Shown piece after piece: positions 17,728 to 27,481 of a stretch of DNA of 64,000 bases (its first letter is position 1; each line of letters opens with the position of its first letter). A program made the translations under genes and the position numbers. The notes under the pieces were generated by a model, which saw only the letters and a list, made by a program, of their open reading frames with translations, had not been told where the DNA came from and did no database searches. Source of the DNA: Acidobacteriota bacterium (lineage in GTDB: Bacteria; Acidobacteriota; Blastocatellia; RBC074); the NCBI GenBank assembly GCA_018268995.1, contig JAFDVL010000038.1, positions 124,001 through 188,000 on the forward strand. Reading direction: 5' to 3'.

Positions 17728-18306
17728 CTATCCAAACAATTCACACTCCACAATCTCGCAGAGAATATGCCCGATCAGGATGTGCGATTCCTGAATGCGA
17801 GCGGTGTCGCGCGAAGGAACACAAATACAATGATCTGCTACGGTTCTGGTCTTGCCACCAGTCTCGCCCGTTAAGCCAATCGTCCCCATCCCCAATTCTT
17901 TGGCAGTCTGGAGTGCGTGCAAAACGTTCGGCGAATTGCCACTGGTGGAAATGCCGATCAACACATCGCCCGCTTTGCCAAAAGCTTCGAGCTGACGTGA
18001 AAAGACAATGTTGTATTCGTAATCATTTCCAAGTGCAGTTAACGCAGAGGTATTTGTGGTCAACGCAACCGCAGGCAAGGCACGACGTTCTTTGGTAAAG
18101 CGTCCTACCAATTCGGCAGCAATGTGTTGCGCATCTCCAGCGCTGCCGCCATTGCCACAGAGGTACAGAGTTTTGCCATTGCGCAGGGCGTCTACCAATT
18201 GCGTCGCCACTGAGGCAATCACATCAGCTTGGGTTTCGAGCAACGCCTGTTTGACGGCGATGCTTTCATTTGTGCGTTGTTCGATGAGTTGTAAATACTT
18301 AGTCAT
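17728..18306 (-). CDS. gmhA: Phosphoheptose isomerase GmhA-like (SIS domain)
   Basis: 192 residues from ATG 18306; the frame is open upstream but that extension is antisense-like sequence inside hddA. A SIS domain fills the protein: CGNGGSAGDAQHIAAELVGRF at about 55-75, the sugar-phosphate STSGNSPNV loop, and GETGG. It converts sedoheptulose 7-phosphate to D-glycero-D-manno-heptose 7-phosphate, the first step of activated heptose synthesis. Its start overlaps the stop of hddA by 8 nt, so the two are translated together. Confidence 0.9.
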   Translation of the reverse strand: MTKYLQLIEQRTNESIAVKQALLETQADVIASVATQLVDALRNGKTLYLCGNGGSAGDAQHIAAELVGRFTKERRALPAVALTTNTSALTALGNDYEYNIVFSRQLEAFGKAGDVLIGISTSGNSPNVLHALQTAKELGMGTIGLTGETGGKTRTVADHCICVPSRDTARIQESHILIGHILCEIVECELFG

Positions 18307-19318
18307 TGGCGACTCTCCACGTCTGCAAGCCAAAGGGTTCAAAAGCGAATTCTGTGATCGTACAGCCCATTTCCTTGAGCCGTTCTGCGACCTTATGTTT
18401 TTTGTCGAAACGGCAATAGAGCAGCATAAATCCGCCCCCGCCTGCGCCCGTGATTTTCCCGCCAAGCGCCCCGTTTTTGCGGGCTTCGTCGTAAATTTCA
18501 TCCAGGATCGGGGCCGAGATTTTATGCGACATGCGTTTCTTCTGCTGCCATTCGTGATGCAGCAAATCCCCAAAATCATCCAGCTTGCTGCGCAGCAACG
18601 CGTTTTTCATTTCGATGGTCATTGCTTTCAATTGTCGCAACGCATCCAGACTGTCCTTCTCACCGCTCTCGTAACGTTTGACTTGATCTTCGATGATGTT
18701 TGATGACAACCGCGATGATCCGGTGTAGCACAGCAGCAGGTTATATTGCAGTTCGTTCACAATGGCCGGGCGAATCTTGAGCGGATTGACAATCACGTGA
18801 TCGGGCAAAAATTCGATGTAATTAAAACCACCGAAGGCCGCCGCGTATTGATCCTGCAATCCGCCTTTGATGCCGAGGTCTTCGCGTTCAATAACGTAGG
18901 CCAATTCGGCGACATCATAATCAGTCAGCGGCAAGCCCTTAAATTCTTTCAGCAAACCAACCAGCGCCACCATCATCGCCGAAGATGATCCCAAGCCAGA
19001 GCCGGGCGGCGCGTCGCTGTGAATAAAAACATCAAAGCCCGTTTCGCCGCGACCATCCATTTTTAAGATGGCGGCCTTTACCAAATCCAGCTTACCGTCA
19101 TAGCTCATCAAGTCTTCCGGGTTGTAATTGACGGACAACCCATAATCCAATGATTCGATGTTAATGGCCTGATCTTCGCGCGTGCGCAATGTGCCATAGG
19201 CATAGCGATTGATGGTCGAGCTTAAGACGCAACCACCTTCCTGTTGCGGAAACGGCGGGACATCGGTGCCGCCTCCGGCAAAGCTGATTCGTAAGGGTGC
19301 TTTTGTTCTGACGATCAT
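18299..19318 (-). CDS. hddA: GHMP kinase, D-glycero-alpha-D-manno-heptose-7-phosphate kinase HddA-like
   Basis: 339 residues from ATG 19318. The frame extends to 19381, but those 21 extra residues come from the intergenic repeat and are not family-like. GHMP motifs: N-terminal APLRISFAGGGTDVPPF, the ATP-binding PPGSGLGSSSAMMVALVGLL (about 103-122), and C-terminal GGKITGAGGGGFMLLY. This kinase makes heptose 1,7-bisphosphate with the alpha anomer, the branch that leads to GDP-heptose in S-layer and capsule glycans. The next enzymes (GmhB and the guanylyltransferase HddC) are not in the window. Confidence 0.85.
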   Translation of the reverse strand: MIVRTKAPLRISFAGGGTDVPPFPQQEGGCVLSSTINRYAYGTLRTREDQAINIESLDYGLSVNYNPEDLMSYDGKLDLVKAAILKMDGRGETGFDVFIHSDAPPGSGLGSSSAMMVALVGLLKEFKGLPLTDYDVAELAYVIEREDLGIKGGLQDQYAAAFGGFNYIEFLPDHVIVNPLKIRPAIVNELQYNLLLCYTGSSRLSSNIIEDQVKRYESGEKDSLDALRQLKAMTIEMKNALLRSKLDDFGDLLHHEWQQKKRMSHKISAPILDEIYDEARKNGALGGKITGAGGGGFMLLYCRFDKKHKVAERLKEMGCTITEFAFEPFGLQTWRVAND

Positions 19319-19353
19319 ATTTTTATTGAGCCACGAATTGACGCGAATTGATT

Positions 19354-19426
19354 TTAGCCACGGATTGACACCGATCTTCACAGATTAAGAAATCATCTGT
19401 GTGAGTCTGTGTGAATCTGTGGCTAA
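19354..19426. repeat. Imperfect inverted repeat of 'ACAGATTCACAC' type
   Basis: Arms 19354-19385 and 19395-19426 (32 nt each, about 80% complementary) face each other over a 9-nt loop. Each arm is built from short degenerate units such as CACGGATTGACAC and TCTGTGTGAATC. A further unit lies at 19331-19350, and half a copy at 38335-38350. Repeats of this composition are scattered in many environmental bacterial genomes. Here the right arm encodes the last residues and stop of the glycosyltransferase at 19385. Confidence 0.85.
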
Positions 19427-20695
19427 ATTTTCTTCTTCGCCTGTCTTCGGCTGATTCTTCCCAACGTCTTCCACCAATGCGGCAAAACGTGCCATCAAGG
19501 GGTTCCAACTGCATTCCCGTTCGACAAAATCGCGCGCGGCGTTTTCCAATCGCAGTCGCAAGGCGTCATCACTCAAGACTTGCAACACGGCCTCGGCAAA
19601 TTCTTTTTCATCGCGGGCCATCAACAGATGCTCTGGTGCTGTGGCTCCAACACCTGTGATGACATCCGGCGTGGCGATGACGGCGCGTCCTGAAGCCATC
19701 GCTTCAAGCGCTTTGTTTTGCACTCCACGCGCGATCCGAAGCGGGATGACACAAACTCTAGCGGCGGCTAAATAAGGCCGCACATCGTCCACAAAACCTG
19801 TTGCCAGGACGCCGGGCAATTCATTTAAGGCGACCACCTGTGGCGTAGGTTTGCTGCCGACGATTAAAAATTGAGCGTTCGGATATTGTGCGCGAATCGT
19901 CGGAAAAATCTGGTTTGCAAACCAGACGCAGGCTTCTGCATTCGGGTAATAATCCATTGCACCTGTAAAGACGATGCGCAGCGCATCTGGGTCGGTGAAA
20001 AACCTGCGCTCGTTTTCGGGCAAGCGTTCCGGCGCAAAGGCAGGAAAGGCATCAGGTCGAAATTTTTCTAAATCTACGCCGTTAGTAATAGGAATTAGGC
20101 GTTTGTGATCTTCGGCGGTCAGCTCCGTCAGCACATTGATTTCACGCTGCGTGTGCAGGGAACTGTAGCCGAAATTGCGGACAATCCAATATTCGTATTG
20201 TCGGAGCCGCGTGCCTTCAATCTGGTAAATCCACGACATCGGCGGCATTTTTTCCTGCGCATAATCCAGCCATTTTTCCGAATCAGTATCAGCCATGTCG
20301 ACAACGGTGTGATTGATAAAATCCGGCGGCACGTACTGGCACATCGTAGACGAATAGACAACCATCGCTTCGATGCCATAATCGGCAACAATACGCTTCA
20401 CTTCCCGGTGCATAGCAGGTGAATTGAAATAAGCAACTGAAGGTGGAGTGTTCGTTGGCAAGCTCAGCAAAGCTCGGATTTTTCCGCCCAAATGATCCAG
20501 CGAAATTAAAGTAGCAGACGCACAATATTCTTCCAGCTTGGTTTTGGTTTTAAGTTCCTCTTCCCCATCCGCAAAAGCCAGCAAATGGACTTCGTGCCCA
20601 CGCGCCACCAGCGACGTCAAGACATTAAAAGGCCGAATCTGATTCCCTTTATGAGGCGGATAAGGCGTCCGGTGCGAAAAAAGCAGGATTTTCAT
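19385..20695 (-). CDS. Exosortase-A-system-type sugar transferase (TIGR03087-like, GT4 fold)
   Basis: 436 residues. The N-terminus MKILLFSHRTPYPPHKGNQIRP and the segment VVDMADTDSEKWLDYA match the sugar transferase family reported beside PEP-CTERM/exosortase loci (TIGR03087). The GT-B C-terminal half contains the nucleotide-sugar site (FTGAMDYYPN, and RIARGVQNKALEAMASGRAVIATP). It would add a sugar during exopolysaccharide assembly at the cytoplasmic face. The last ~15 residues (ATDSHRLTQMIS) are encoded by the intergenic repeat and are unlikely to be conserved. Confidence 0.85.
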   Translation of the reverse strand: MKILLFSHRTPYPPHKGNQIRPFNVLTSLVARGHEVHLLAFADGEEELKTKTKLEEYCASATLISLDHLGGKIRALLSLPTNTPPSVAYFNSPAMHREVKRIVADYGIEAMVVYSSTMCQYVPPDFINHTVVDMADTDSEKWLDYAQEKMPPMSWIYQIEGTRLRQYEYWIVRNFGYSSLHTQREINVLTELTAEDHKRLIPITNGVDLEKFRPDAFPAFAPERLPENERRFFTDPDALRIVFTGAMDYYPNAEACVWFANQIFPTIRAQYPNAQFLIVGSKPTPQVVALNELPGVLATGFVDDVRPYLAAARVCVIPLRIARGVQNKALEAMASGRAVIATPDVITGVGATAPEHLLMARDEKEFAEAVLQVLSDDALRLRLENAARDFVERECSWNPLMARFAALVEDVGKNQPKTGEEENLATDSHRLTQMIS

Positions 20696-20818
20696 TGCGG
20701 CATAACACTTTCATCGGTAGTCAGTAATGAAGAATACTGATTTTGTGGTAGGGCAGGTCGAAGGGGCACAAGCGCGAAACTTTAATCCAAAAGCACTCAG
20801 GTGTATAGCATAAATTCC

Positions 20819-21970
20819 TTATCCCAACCCAACTCCTTGCAAGACGCGTTTGGCGTTTTCTGTCCAGAAATATTTGCCCCGCTGAATGGTTTCCAGTGCG
20901 CCACGGCTGATCTGTTGCTGCAAAGCAGGATTCATTGCCAATTCGGTGACGGCTTTGGCAAATCCGTGAGGATCATTCTTCGGAATAAACATGCCATTCT
21001 GGCCTTCGACAATCACTTCGTGCAAGTTTGGCTGGTCTGGCACCAAAACAGCTTTGCCCATTGCCATGTATTCAAACAACTTCATGGGCGAAGCATAAAC
21101 CGGAATACTCGGCAGCACGGCAATATCCATTGCGGCAATGTGAGCGGGGATTTCAGGATGATCCAAACCACCCGAAAAATGAACCGAATCGGCCACGCCT
21201 AATTCCCTTGCCTGCTCGCGCAGTCCGGCAATGGCAGGCCCATCCCCACAAATTAAAATTGCAAAGCGATCCCGATCTGGCAGCTTGGAATAGGCATCTA
21301 CCATTAAATCCAAACGATGCCATTGGCGTGCCCAGCCAACAAAACCAATGACACAACGTCCACCCAGGTTATAGCATTCGCGCACCAATCGGGCATCAAC
21401 ATTGGGGTGAAATAATTTGGGATCAATGCCGTTATGAATGACTTGGAATTTGCTCGTGTCAAACCCTTGGGCTGCGTAATGCTGACGCAAAACATCCGTT
21501 ACCACGACCACGCGAGTGGCACGATCCAGCACTAATTTTTCACAATGCTGTGCCACGTTCCGCCCGATCAGGCCGCTTTCCTTGGACATTTCATCAACAA
21601 GGGGGGAATTCACTTCCAACACAAAAGGGATATCGTGCTTCTTGGCGGCGAGGGAGCCAGCCGTTAAGTTCAGGCAATAGCGTTCGTAAATCAGTGCGGG
21701 GTGGTGTTCTTTAATGGCTTTTTGCAAGTTGTGCAAACCATAAACATTGTAGCCCAGAGAAAGCCCTTCGTAGACAAGACTGCCTAGTGCTCCGCGCCCT
21801 TCAGAATGCTTCTGATGTCCATTGGTAGGCTGGACTTTACCGCTTTGGGCGCGCCCTAAACTGACTTCATAAACATCGTGCCCAAGCTCAGACCACGCAT
21901 CCTGTAATGATTGGATATGAATTCCCTGCGCATCTTCGCCACGTGTTCTGTGATGATAAATAATCTTCAT
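20819..21970 (-). CDS. Glycosyltransferase family 4
   Basis: 383 residues, GT-B fold. N-terminal acceptor domain with GIHIQSLQDAWSELGH; donor domain with VIHNGIDPKLFHP, GFVGWARQWHRLDL, and the EX7E-like ASPMKLFEYMAMGKAVLVPD. Likely a retaining transferase that builds the repeat unit of the exopolysaccharide. Its ATG overlaps the stop of the upstream glycosyltransferase gene (ATGA at 21967-21970). The 120-nt gap downstream to the next glycosyltransferase gene holds nothing recognisable. Confidence 0.88.
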   Translation of the reverse strand: MKIIYHHRTRGEDAQGIHIQSLQDAWSELGHDVYEVSLGRAQSGKVQPTNGHQKHSEGRGALGSLVYEGLSLGYNVYGLHNLQKAIKEHHPALIYERYCLNLTAGSLAAKKHDIPFVLEVNSPLVDEMSKESGLIGRNVAQHCEKLVLDRATRVVVVTDVLRQHYAAQGFDTSKFQVIHNGIDPKLFHPNVDARLVRECYNLGGRCVIGFVGWARQWHRLDLMVDAYSKLPDRDRFAILICGDGPAIAGLREQARELGVADSVHFSGGLDHPEIPAHIAAMDIAVLPSIPVYASPMKLFEYMAMGKAVLVPDQPNLHEVIVEGQNGMFIPKNDPHGFAKAVTELAMNPALQQQISRGALETIQRGKYFWTENAKRVLQGVGLG

Positions 21971-23178
21971 TTGGGGTTTGTATTATTTTTGATTGCCAAG
22001 CGGAGAACACTTTCAACTTCTCTGGCAACTGTCGTCCAATTGCGTTGGCGACCGTAGAGTGCAATCTGCTGCCGATTCCATTGGTGGTCAAGAGCTTGTA
22101 GGATTACTGTTTGCAAGGCATCTGCGTTTGCAAGAGGAAAAAGCAAACCGTGTTCTTTTTCTCGAATTACTACCTCATTTCGCCCTGCCCGACTGGCGAC
22201 CACGGGCGTACCACAAGCCAACGCTTCAAGGACAACATTTGGTGATCCCTCACGGAGGCTGGCGAGTATTTTAACCTCAGCCGCGTTGTACCAGATACAA
22301 ATTTTTTCGGGATTAAGTTGCCCCGCGAAATGAACTATATCATTGAGACCGAATGAACGCGAAACTTGTTCCAGTTTCTCGCGGTCTTCTCCTTGCCCGA
22401 TCAATGCCAGCTTGATTTGACGCCGCTGCAACTCTTTTAGTCCAATTTTTTGTAACGCTTCCAAAATTACCCATTGCCCTTTGTTGTGATCCAATCTGCC
22501 AACTGAAACCAGCCACCGATCCTTTGGATTCAATCCCAATTGCTGACAGGCAACCTCGCGCGGCATGGGGGAAAAAATTTCAGGATCAATGCCGTTGGGG
22601 ATCACATGAATTTTTTCTGGCGCAGCCCCCAACTCAATAAAATCGTCGCGTAACTCTTCTGAAACGGCAATCAGCTGTGCGGCAGAACGCATGACCTCGC
22701 CAAGCAACGGCCTGATCTGCGGCAGATGTTTGTTGCGTGTGACATCTGAGCCTCGCGCAGTAACCACAACCGGACGGTTCAGTTTTCGTCCAATCTGCAC
22801 AGCAGCCAAACCATCAGGGTAAACAAAATGGGCGTCAATCACGTCGAACGGAAAACCATTTTGCAAGCGCGCGGCCACCGTGGAAATACTGCCCTGAGCC
22901 ATCCAGGTTCCATATCGGGTCATACCGATTTTCGGAGGATTAAAATAGCGCGGATGATAAACGCTTACGCCATTCCGCTCTTCATATCGTGGAACCTGCT
23001 GCAATTTTTGCCACTCTCCACCAGCAGGAAGAAATTTGGGGAAATATGGCACTGGCGCAATTACTTCCACCTGGTGCCCGTGATCGTGTGCTAAAGCTGT
23101 CACACGTCGCGCCACAAAAATTCCATGCAGAGGCATCTGTTCATTGGGGTACAACTTGGTAAAAGTCAAAATGCGCAT
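21967..23178 (-). CDS. Glycosyltransferase family 4
   Basis: 403 residues from ATG 23178 (the frame is open to 23226, but MRILTFTKLYPNEQMPLHG is the family-like start). GT-B fold with VIDAHFVYPDGLAAVQIG and TARGSDVTRN in the N-terminal half, VIPNGIDPEIF, VGRLDHNKGQ and the C-terminal donor motif REGSPNVVLEALACGTPVVAS. The C-terminal motif set is like that of PEP-CTERM-linked and colanic-acid-type transferases. Coupled by a 4-nt overlap to the next gene. A paralogue with the same layout is at 35991-37211. Confidence 0.9.
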   Translation of the reverse strand: MRILTFTKLYPNEQMPLHGIFVARRVTALAHDHGHQVEVIAPVPYFPKFLPAGGEWQKLQQVPRYEERNGVSVYHPRYFNPPKIGMTRYGTWMAQGSISTVAARLQNGFPFDVIDAHFVYPDGLAAVQIGRKLNRPVVVTARGSDVTRNKHLPQIRPLLGEVMRSAAQLIAVSEELRDDFIELGAAPEKIHVIPNGIDPEIFSPMPREVACQQLGLNPKDRWLVSVGRLDHNKGQWVILEALQKIGLKELQRRQIKLALIGQGEDREKLEQVSRSFGLNDIVHFAGQLNPEKICIWYNAAEVKILASLREGSPNVVLEALACGTPVVASRAGRNEVVIREKEHGLLFPLANADALQTVILQALDHQWNRQQIALYGRQRNWTTVAREVESVLRLAIKNNTNPK

Positions 23179-23242
23179 AGCAGTGGTTCGCTGGCGGCTT
23201 TTAGCTGGTTGCCAGAAATTGCGCATGGTTTACAACCAATCG

Positions 23243-25117
23243 CTAAGCCAGAAACCTCCTTTGCCACAATCGGAACATTAAAATTGTCCAGATGGGTGTC
23301 CCGAAATCGCGCGTCCCATTTTGATGACGCTCCCATAAACTTTTGACGGTTTCCTGATTCAGCCATTCATCTTTCGTATCAAATAACAAGCTATGCGCCA
23401 GGTCGCGTAAATCAGTACGCAGCCACTCTGCCAGTGGAATGGAAAAGCCCATTTTCGGACGCGTCAAAACTTCTTCCGGCACGATTTTGCGAATTGCCTG
23501 CTTGAAAATGTATTTGCCTGTACCATTGCGCAGTTTCAAATCAGAAGGAATGCGCGCGGCTAATTCCATAAACTTGTGGTCAAGAATCGGGCAACGCACC
23601 TCCAGCGAAACCGCCATGCTGGCGCGATCCACTTTGGTCAGAATGTCATCCACCAGATACGTTTTCATGTCCACATACTGCGCGCGCGAAAGCGGGTCAT
23701 CAGTTTTCGCCCGATTGTAATAATGCCGGAACAAATCGAATGGGTTGTAATCGCTCAGCTGTGCTTTCAAATCAGCGCCGAATAACCCATCCCGTTCGCG
23801 CGCAACTGCGCCGTAAACAGATTGGAAATACGCTTCAGCAGGATCAAGCGATAAATTGCGGAGCGTCGCTTTTGCGCGCAACGGACGCGGCAACCAATCC
23901 AATTGTGGATACACCGCCGCCATTGCACCAAATGCGGGTTTGCGCAACGAAGCAGGCAACATGCCGCGCACGCGATTTTCGGCAACATCGAATTTGTAGC
24001 GCCGATAACCCGCAAAGTTTTCGTCACCACCATCGCCTGAAAGCGCGACCGTCACGAATTCGCGCGCGACTTGAGAAACATAAAATGTCGGCACCGCAGA
24101 AGAATCAGCAAATGGTTCGTCGTAGTGATACGCCAGCTTTTCGACTACCGAAACCGCATCAGGATTCACAATTCGTTCGTGATGCTCGGCCTTGACGTAT
24201 TCGGCAAATTTCTTAGCTGCGGCGGCTTCGCTGAACTCTTCCGAGGTGAAACCAATCGAAGCCGTCACGACCGGGCGATTGGTGATTTGCGACATCATCG
24301 CTACTACCGAAGAAGAGTCCACGCCACCCGACAAAAACGCACCCAGCGGAACTTCGCTCATCAAACGAATGTCAACGGCCTCACGTAAGGCATCAAGCAA
24401 TTGCTCTTGCCATTCTTCTTCGCTGCGAACTTCGGTTTGGCTGAAATCAATGTCCCAATATTCCTGCTCGCGCACACCGTTTGGCGTGATGACCAGATAA
24501 TGCGCAGGCCGTAATTTGCGGACGTGTTTGAAGATGGACTTCGGCGCTGGAATCGCCAAGAAAGAGAAGTAGTCGGCCACCGCTTCAGGATTCACATCGC
24601 GCGGAATTTCCGGGTCGGCGATGATACATTTCACCTCAGAGCCAAAGAGCAGACGCCCCTTGTAATCGGCATAGTATAGCGGCTTTTTGCCGAGCCGATC
24701 TCGTGCCAGCAGCATGGTTTGCTTGCGCGCATCCCAAATCGCAAAGGCGAACATTCCGCGCAGCATTGCAACAGCGTTTTCGCCAAATTCCTCGTAAAGA
24801 TGAACAATGGTTTCGGTATCAGAACGGGTTTGTAATTTGTGACCGCGTGATTCGACAAGGTGGGCAAGTTCCTGGTAATTATAAATCTCACCGTTGAAGA
24901 CAATCGCAACGGTGCCGTCCTCATTGAAAATTGGTTGGTGTCCACCAGAAACATCAATAATCGAAAGGCGGCGATGGCCAAGACCAATTCGTCCCTGGAT
25001 CAAAAAACCATCATCATCAGGGCCGCGATGTGCAATCACATCCGTCATCTGTTTGAGCACTACATCGTTGATGAGGCGCTCATTCGCATAATTATATACA
25101 CCTGCAATTCCACACAT
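23243..25117 (-). CDS. asnB: Glutamine-hydrolysing asparagine synthase-like amidotransferase (exosortase-A-system type)
   Basis: 624 residues. Class II glutamine amidotransferase domain with the catalytic Cys2 exposed after Met removal ([10 protein letters not shown]), RGPDDDG, and [12 protein letters not shown] synthetase domain follows with the PP-loop SGGVDSSSV (about residues 265-273) and [17 protein letters not shown]. Size and layout match the amidotransferase reported beside exosortase A loci (TIGR03108-like). In polysaccharide loci such enzymes probably amidate a sugar acid rather than aspartate; that is inference. The gene begins 7 nt after the GT2 stop. Confidence 0.9.
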   Translation of the reverse strand: MCGIAGVYNYANERLINDVVLKQMTDVIAHRGPDDDGFLIQGRIGLGHRRLSIIDVSGGHQPIFNEDGTVAIVFNGEIYNYQELAHLVESRGHKLQTRSDTETIVHLYEEFGENAVAMLRGMFAFAIWDARKQTMLLARDRLGKKPLYYADYKGRLLFGSEVKCIIADPEIPRDVNPEAVADYFSFLAIPAPKSIFKHVRKLRPAHYLVITPNGVREQEYWDIDFSQTEVRSEEEWQEQLLDALREAVDIRLMSEVPLGAFLSGGVDSSSVVAMMSQITNRPVVTASIGFTSEEFSEAAAAKKFAEYVKAEHHERIVNPDAVSVVEKLAYHYDEPFADSSAVPTFYVSQVAREFVTVALSGDGGDENFAGYRRYKFDVAENRVRGMLPASLRKPAFGAMAAVYPQLDWLPRPLRAKATLRNLSLDPAEAYFQSVYGAVARERDGLFGADLKAQLSDYNPFDLFRHYYNRAKTDDPLSRAQYVDMKTYLVDDILTKVDRASMAVSLEVRCPILDHKFMELAARIPSDLKLRNGTGKYIFKQAIRKIVPEEVLTRPKMGFSIPLAEWLRTDLRDLAHSLLFDTKDEWLNQETVKSLWERHQNGTRDFGTPIWTILMFRLWQRRFLA

Positions 25118-25124
25118 CCGAACT

Positions 25125-26177
25125 TCACTCGCTTGAGGGCTTTGTCATTAAATAGGGTATTGGTTTTCGCTCTGCTCCGTAGTACAACAACTGTGAGGCC
25201 TGAAGAGCAGATTCCGAGGAGATGCTACCACTTGCATCTCGTTTAGTCACGACCCAGGCGAGGAATTCAGGAAAGAGGATCAAGGCAGTAGCGATGATTT
25301 TCAGCTTCCAACTCGGACGATTGGCAATGACATCTGTGATGTCTCGCACTGCGCTCAAAAAGTCCCGCGCCAGAATTTTCTGCTTCAGCGTGACCAGTCC
25401 GATTTCAGCTTCAACGTTGCTAATTGTCGTCATAATCAGGCAGGTTTGTTCCGGCGTGGTCTGAGGTGCAGCCAGCGCTTTGCACAAAGCACGCAAGACA
25501 TCTTGATAGAAACGCGTCGAACTGCTGGACAGAGAATCTGCACGCTTGCGATAACGCACCAGAGGATCGCGCAAAAAATCAAAGCGATAACCGCGCTGCA
25601 ACATGCGCAACCATAAATCGAAGTCTTCCGAACCGCGCAAACTCTCATCAAACCACCCGACTTTATCCAGAATTTCGCGCTTGAACATCGCCGAGATGAA
25701 AACGTTGCACTCTCGCGCGAGAAATTTTTCCAATGTCACAGGCGCGGTCGAGGGACACACATCCTGAAACAACTTCCCTTCCCATTGAGCGGTTCCAAAC
25801 AAAATCGCATTGGGATACAACACATCTATTTCCGGTTCGGCTTGCAGGCGCAACAACATTGTTTCCAAATAATGCGGGAGCCACTGATCGTCGCTATCGA
25901 GTAAGGCCACATAACGACCTTGTGCGTATTTGAAAGCCGTATTGCGCGCAGCACCGGGGCCGCTATTCGGTTGTTTGAGATACGTGATGCGATCCAAATA
26001 TGGCGTCACAACCTGATCGGTGTTGTCGGTTGAGCCATCATTGACAACAATGATTTCAAAATTCTGGCAGGTTTGGGCAAGAACAGATTCCAACGTCTCA
26101 GAAATAAAGAGGGCCGCGTTATAAGCGCAAATCACAACACTGACTTCCGGCGTAGTTTCCTGATGATCCAGTTTCAT
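25125..26177 (-). CDS. Glycosyltransferase family 2
   Basis: 350 residues from ATG 26177 (GTG 26189 would add four). GT-A fold: [34 protein letters not shown], and the metal-binding [15 protein letters not shown] (DxD-like), followed by [22 protein letters not shown], the catalytic ED motif. An inverting transferase for polysaccharide assembly. The C-terminal ~100 residues have a hydrophobic patch ([19 protein letters not shown]), maybe a membrane-association helix. Confidence 0.9.
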   Translation of the reverse strand: MKLDHQETTPEVSVVICAYNAALFISETLESVLAQTCQNFEIIVVNDGSTDNTDQVVTPYLDRITYLKQPNSGPGAARNTAFKYAQGRYVALLDSDDQWLPHYLETMLLRLQAEPEIDVLYPNAILFGTAQWEGKLFQDVCPSTAPVTLEKFLARECNVFISAMFKREILDKVGWFDESLRGSEDFDLWLRMLQRGYRFDFLRDPLVRYRKRADSLSSSSTRFYQDVLRALCKALAAPQTTPEQTCLIMTTISNVEAEIGLVTLKQKILARDFLSAVRDITDVIANRPSWKLKIIATALILFPEFLAWVVTKRDASGSISSESALQASQLLYYGAERKPIPYLMTKPSSE

Positions 26178-26296
26178 TACAGCTCTCACTTCCTCTGTAA
26201 ATTCACCGGGGCGTGTGTGACGACTAGGAAACGCTAAAATTGTCGCAAAGTCCTTGCGGGCGGGGTGCCTTTTTGTGGCTAACGGGTAAGAAAATC

Positions 26297-27382
26297 CTAT
26301 GTGACCTGACTGCGAACATCGGCCATTGTCTCTTCAGGCTGACCAAGCCAGTGTTTGACTCTGGAGCGGACGTCACGCAACAAATCTGCGACGCCTGACA
26401 TTTCGGCTTCAAATTCCAGTTGTGAAATATTCTCGCTATCAATAAACCGGCGCATTGCCAGGCGCGGCGTTTCCAGCGTGTTCATTCCCATTTCACAAGT
26501 CATGGCGCTTTGCACGCCGACGGATTTCAGCCAGCCGAAAGCCTGATCAGACCAGAGGCCGCTTGGATAGGCGAGATGTATCATGGGACGGCTGACAACA
26601 TCGGCTAAGGCAGCACGATTATCAATGATTTCCTGCTTGGCGCGTTCTTCTTTGAGAGGGAATTGATGCCGATGGGTGTGCAGTTGAATATCTACGCCTG
26701 CTTCGTGCATTTCCCGGATTTGTTCCAGCGTCATCAAATGCAAAAAGCGACGACGGACAATTTGATCGTAATCCACATTCAAATATGCCCCCAGGCGGCG
26801 GCATAACTCAACGCGCTGATCTTCATCCAATTGCGTCTCGGCATAACGAAAGACTTCCCAAGCCAGGTTTTCTTTATCCTGTTCATTGCGACAATCATAT
26901 TCGCCGGACAAATGCCGATCTACCTCAGACAGATCAAAATGGGTGCGCGACGTTTTCCAGAGCATGTATTGCACGGCCAATCGGAAAATCGGGTTTTGTT
27001 TGGTGACGTAATAAGAGGTAACAAAAACCGTAGCGGGAAAAAGATGTTCGCGCAACAACCCGAAAGCCGTCTGGTAAAAACTATAAAACCCCTCGTCAAA
27101 AGTAATCACAACAGCGCGGCGCGGTAACTTCCGGCGCTCCATCAGGTCCAAAGCGCGGCTCAAATCCAGCACCTGATAATCCTTGCGAACCAGCCAGTTG
27201 AGACGTCGTGCAAAGGTGTCTGTATTAGTAAAAACTTTGCAGCGAAATTTGCTTTCATCGGTGCCGTTCGGACTAATCCCGTGATAACACAGGATTTTAA
27301 GACCCCGTAAGCGAAAGCTCCGAATAAGCGCAAACAGACCGAGAGATCGGGCGATAAATAAAACAAAATCCTTAATTGTCAT
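26297..27382 (-). CDS. Polysaccharide deacetylase family protein (NodB-like), variant metal motif
   Basis: 361 residues. NodB homology: KILCYHGISP, then motif 1 as AVVITFDEGFYSFYQTAF and motif 2 as LHTHRHQFPL, followed by a late HLAYPSGLW. In the family motif 1 is TFDDG, where the first Asp is the base and the second a metal ligand. Here the second Asp is Glu. Motif 2 keeps the two histidines of HxxxH. It may still remove N- or O-acetyl groups from a sugar of the exopolysaccharide, but reduced or altered activity is possible. An N-terminal hydrophobic stretch (FVLFIARSLGLFALI) could anchor it. Part of the minus-strand operon. Confidence 0.85.
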   Translation of the reverse strand: MTIKDFVLFIARSLGLFALIRSFRLRGLKILCYHGISPNGTDESKFRCKVFTNTDTFARRLNWLVRKDYQVLDLSRALDLMERRKLPRRAVVITFDEGFYSFYQTAFGLLREHLFPATVFVTSYYVTKQNPIFRLAVQYMLWKTSRTHFDLSEVDRHLSGEYDCRNEQDKENLAWEVFRYAETQLDEDQRVELCRRLGAYLNVDYDQIVRRRFLHLMTLEQIREMHEAGVDIQLHTHRHQFPLKEERAKQEIIDNRAALADVVSRPMIHLAYPSGLWSDQAFGWLKSVGVQSAMTCEMGMNTLETPRLAMRRFIDSENISQLEFEAEMSGVADLLRDVRSRVKHWLGQPEETMADVRSQVT

Positions 27383-27481
27383 TGCCGGCGTAAACCTGCC
27401 TTTCGGTATAGCGGTTTCGTATCGTTAATCTTGTACGATGCTTTCCGGTAGTGAGGCTGGTTTAGTAGTTGCCCATGAAAA

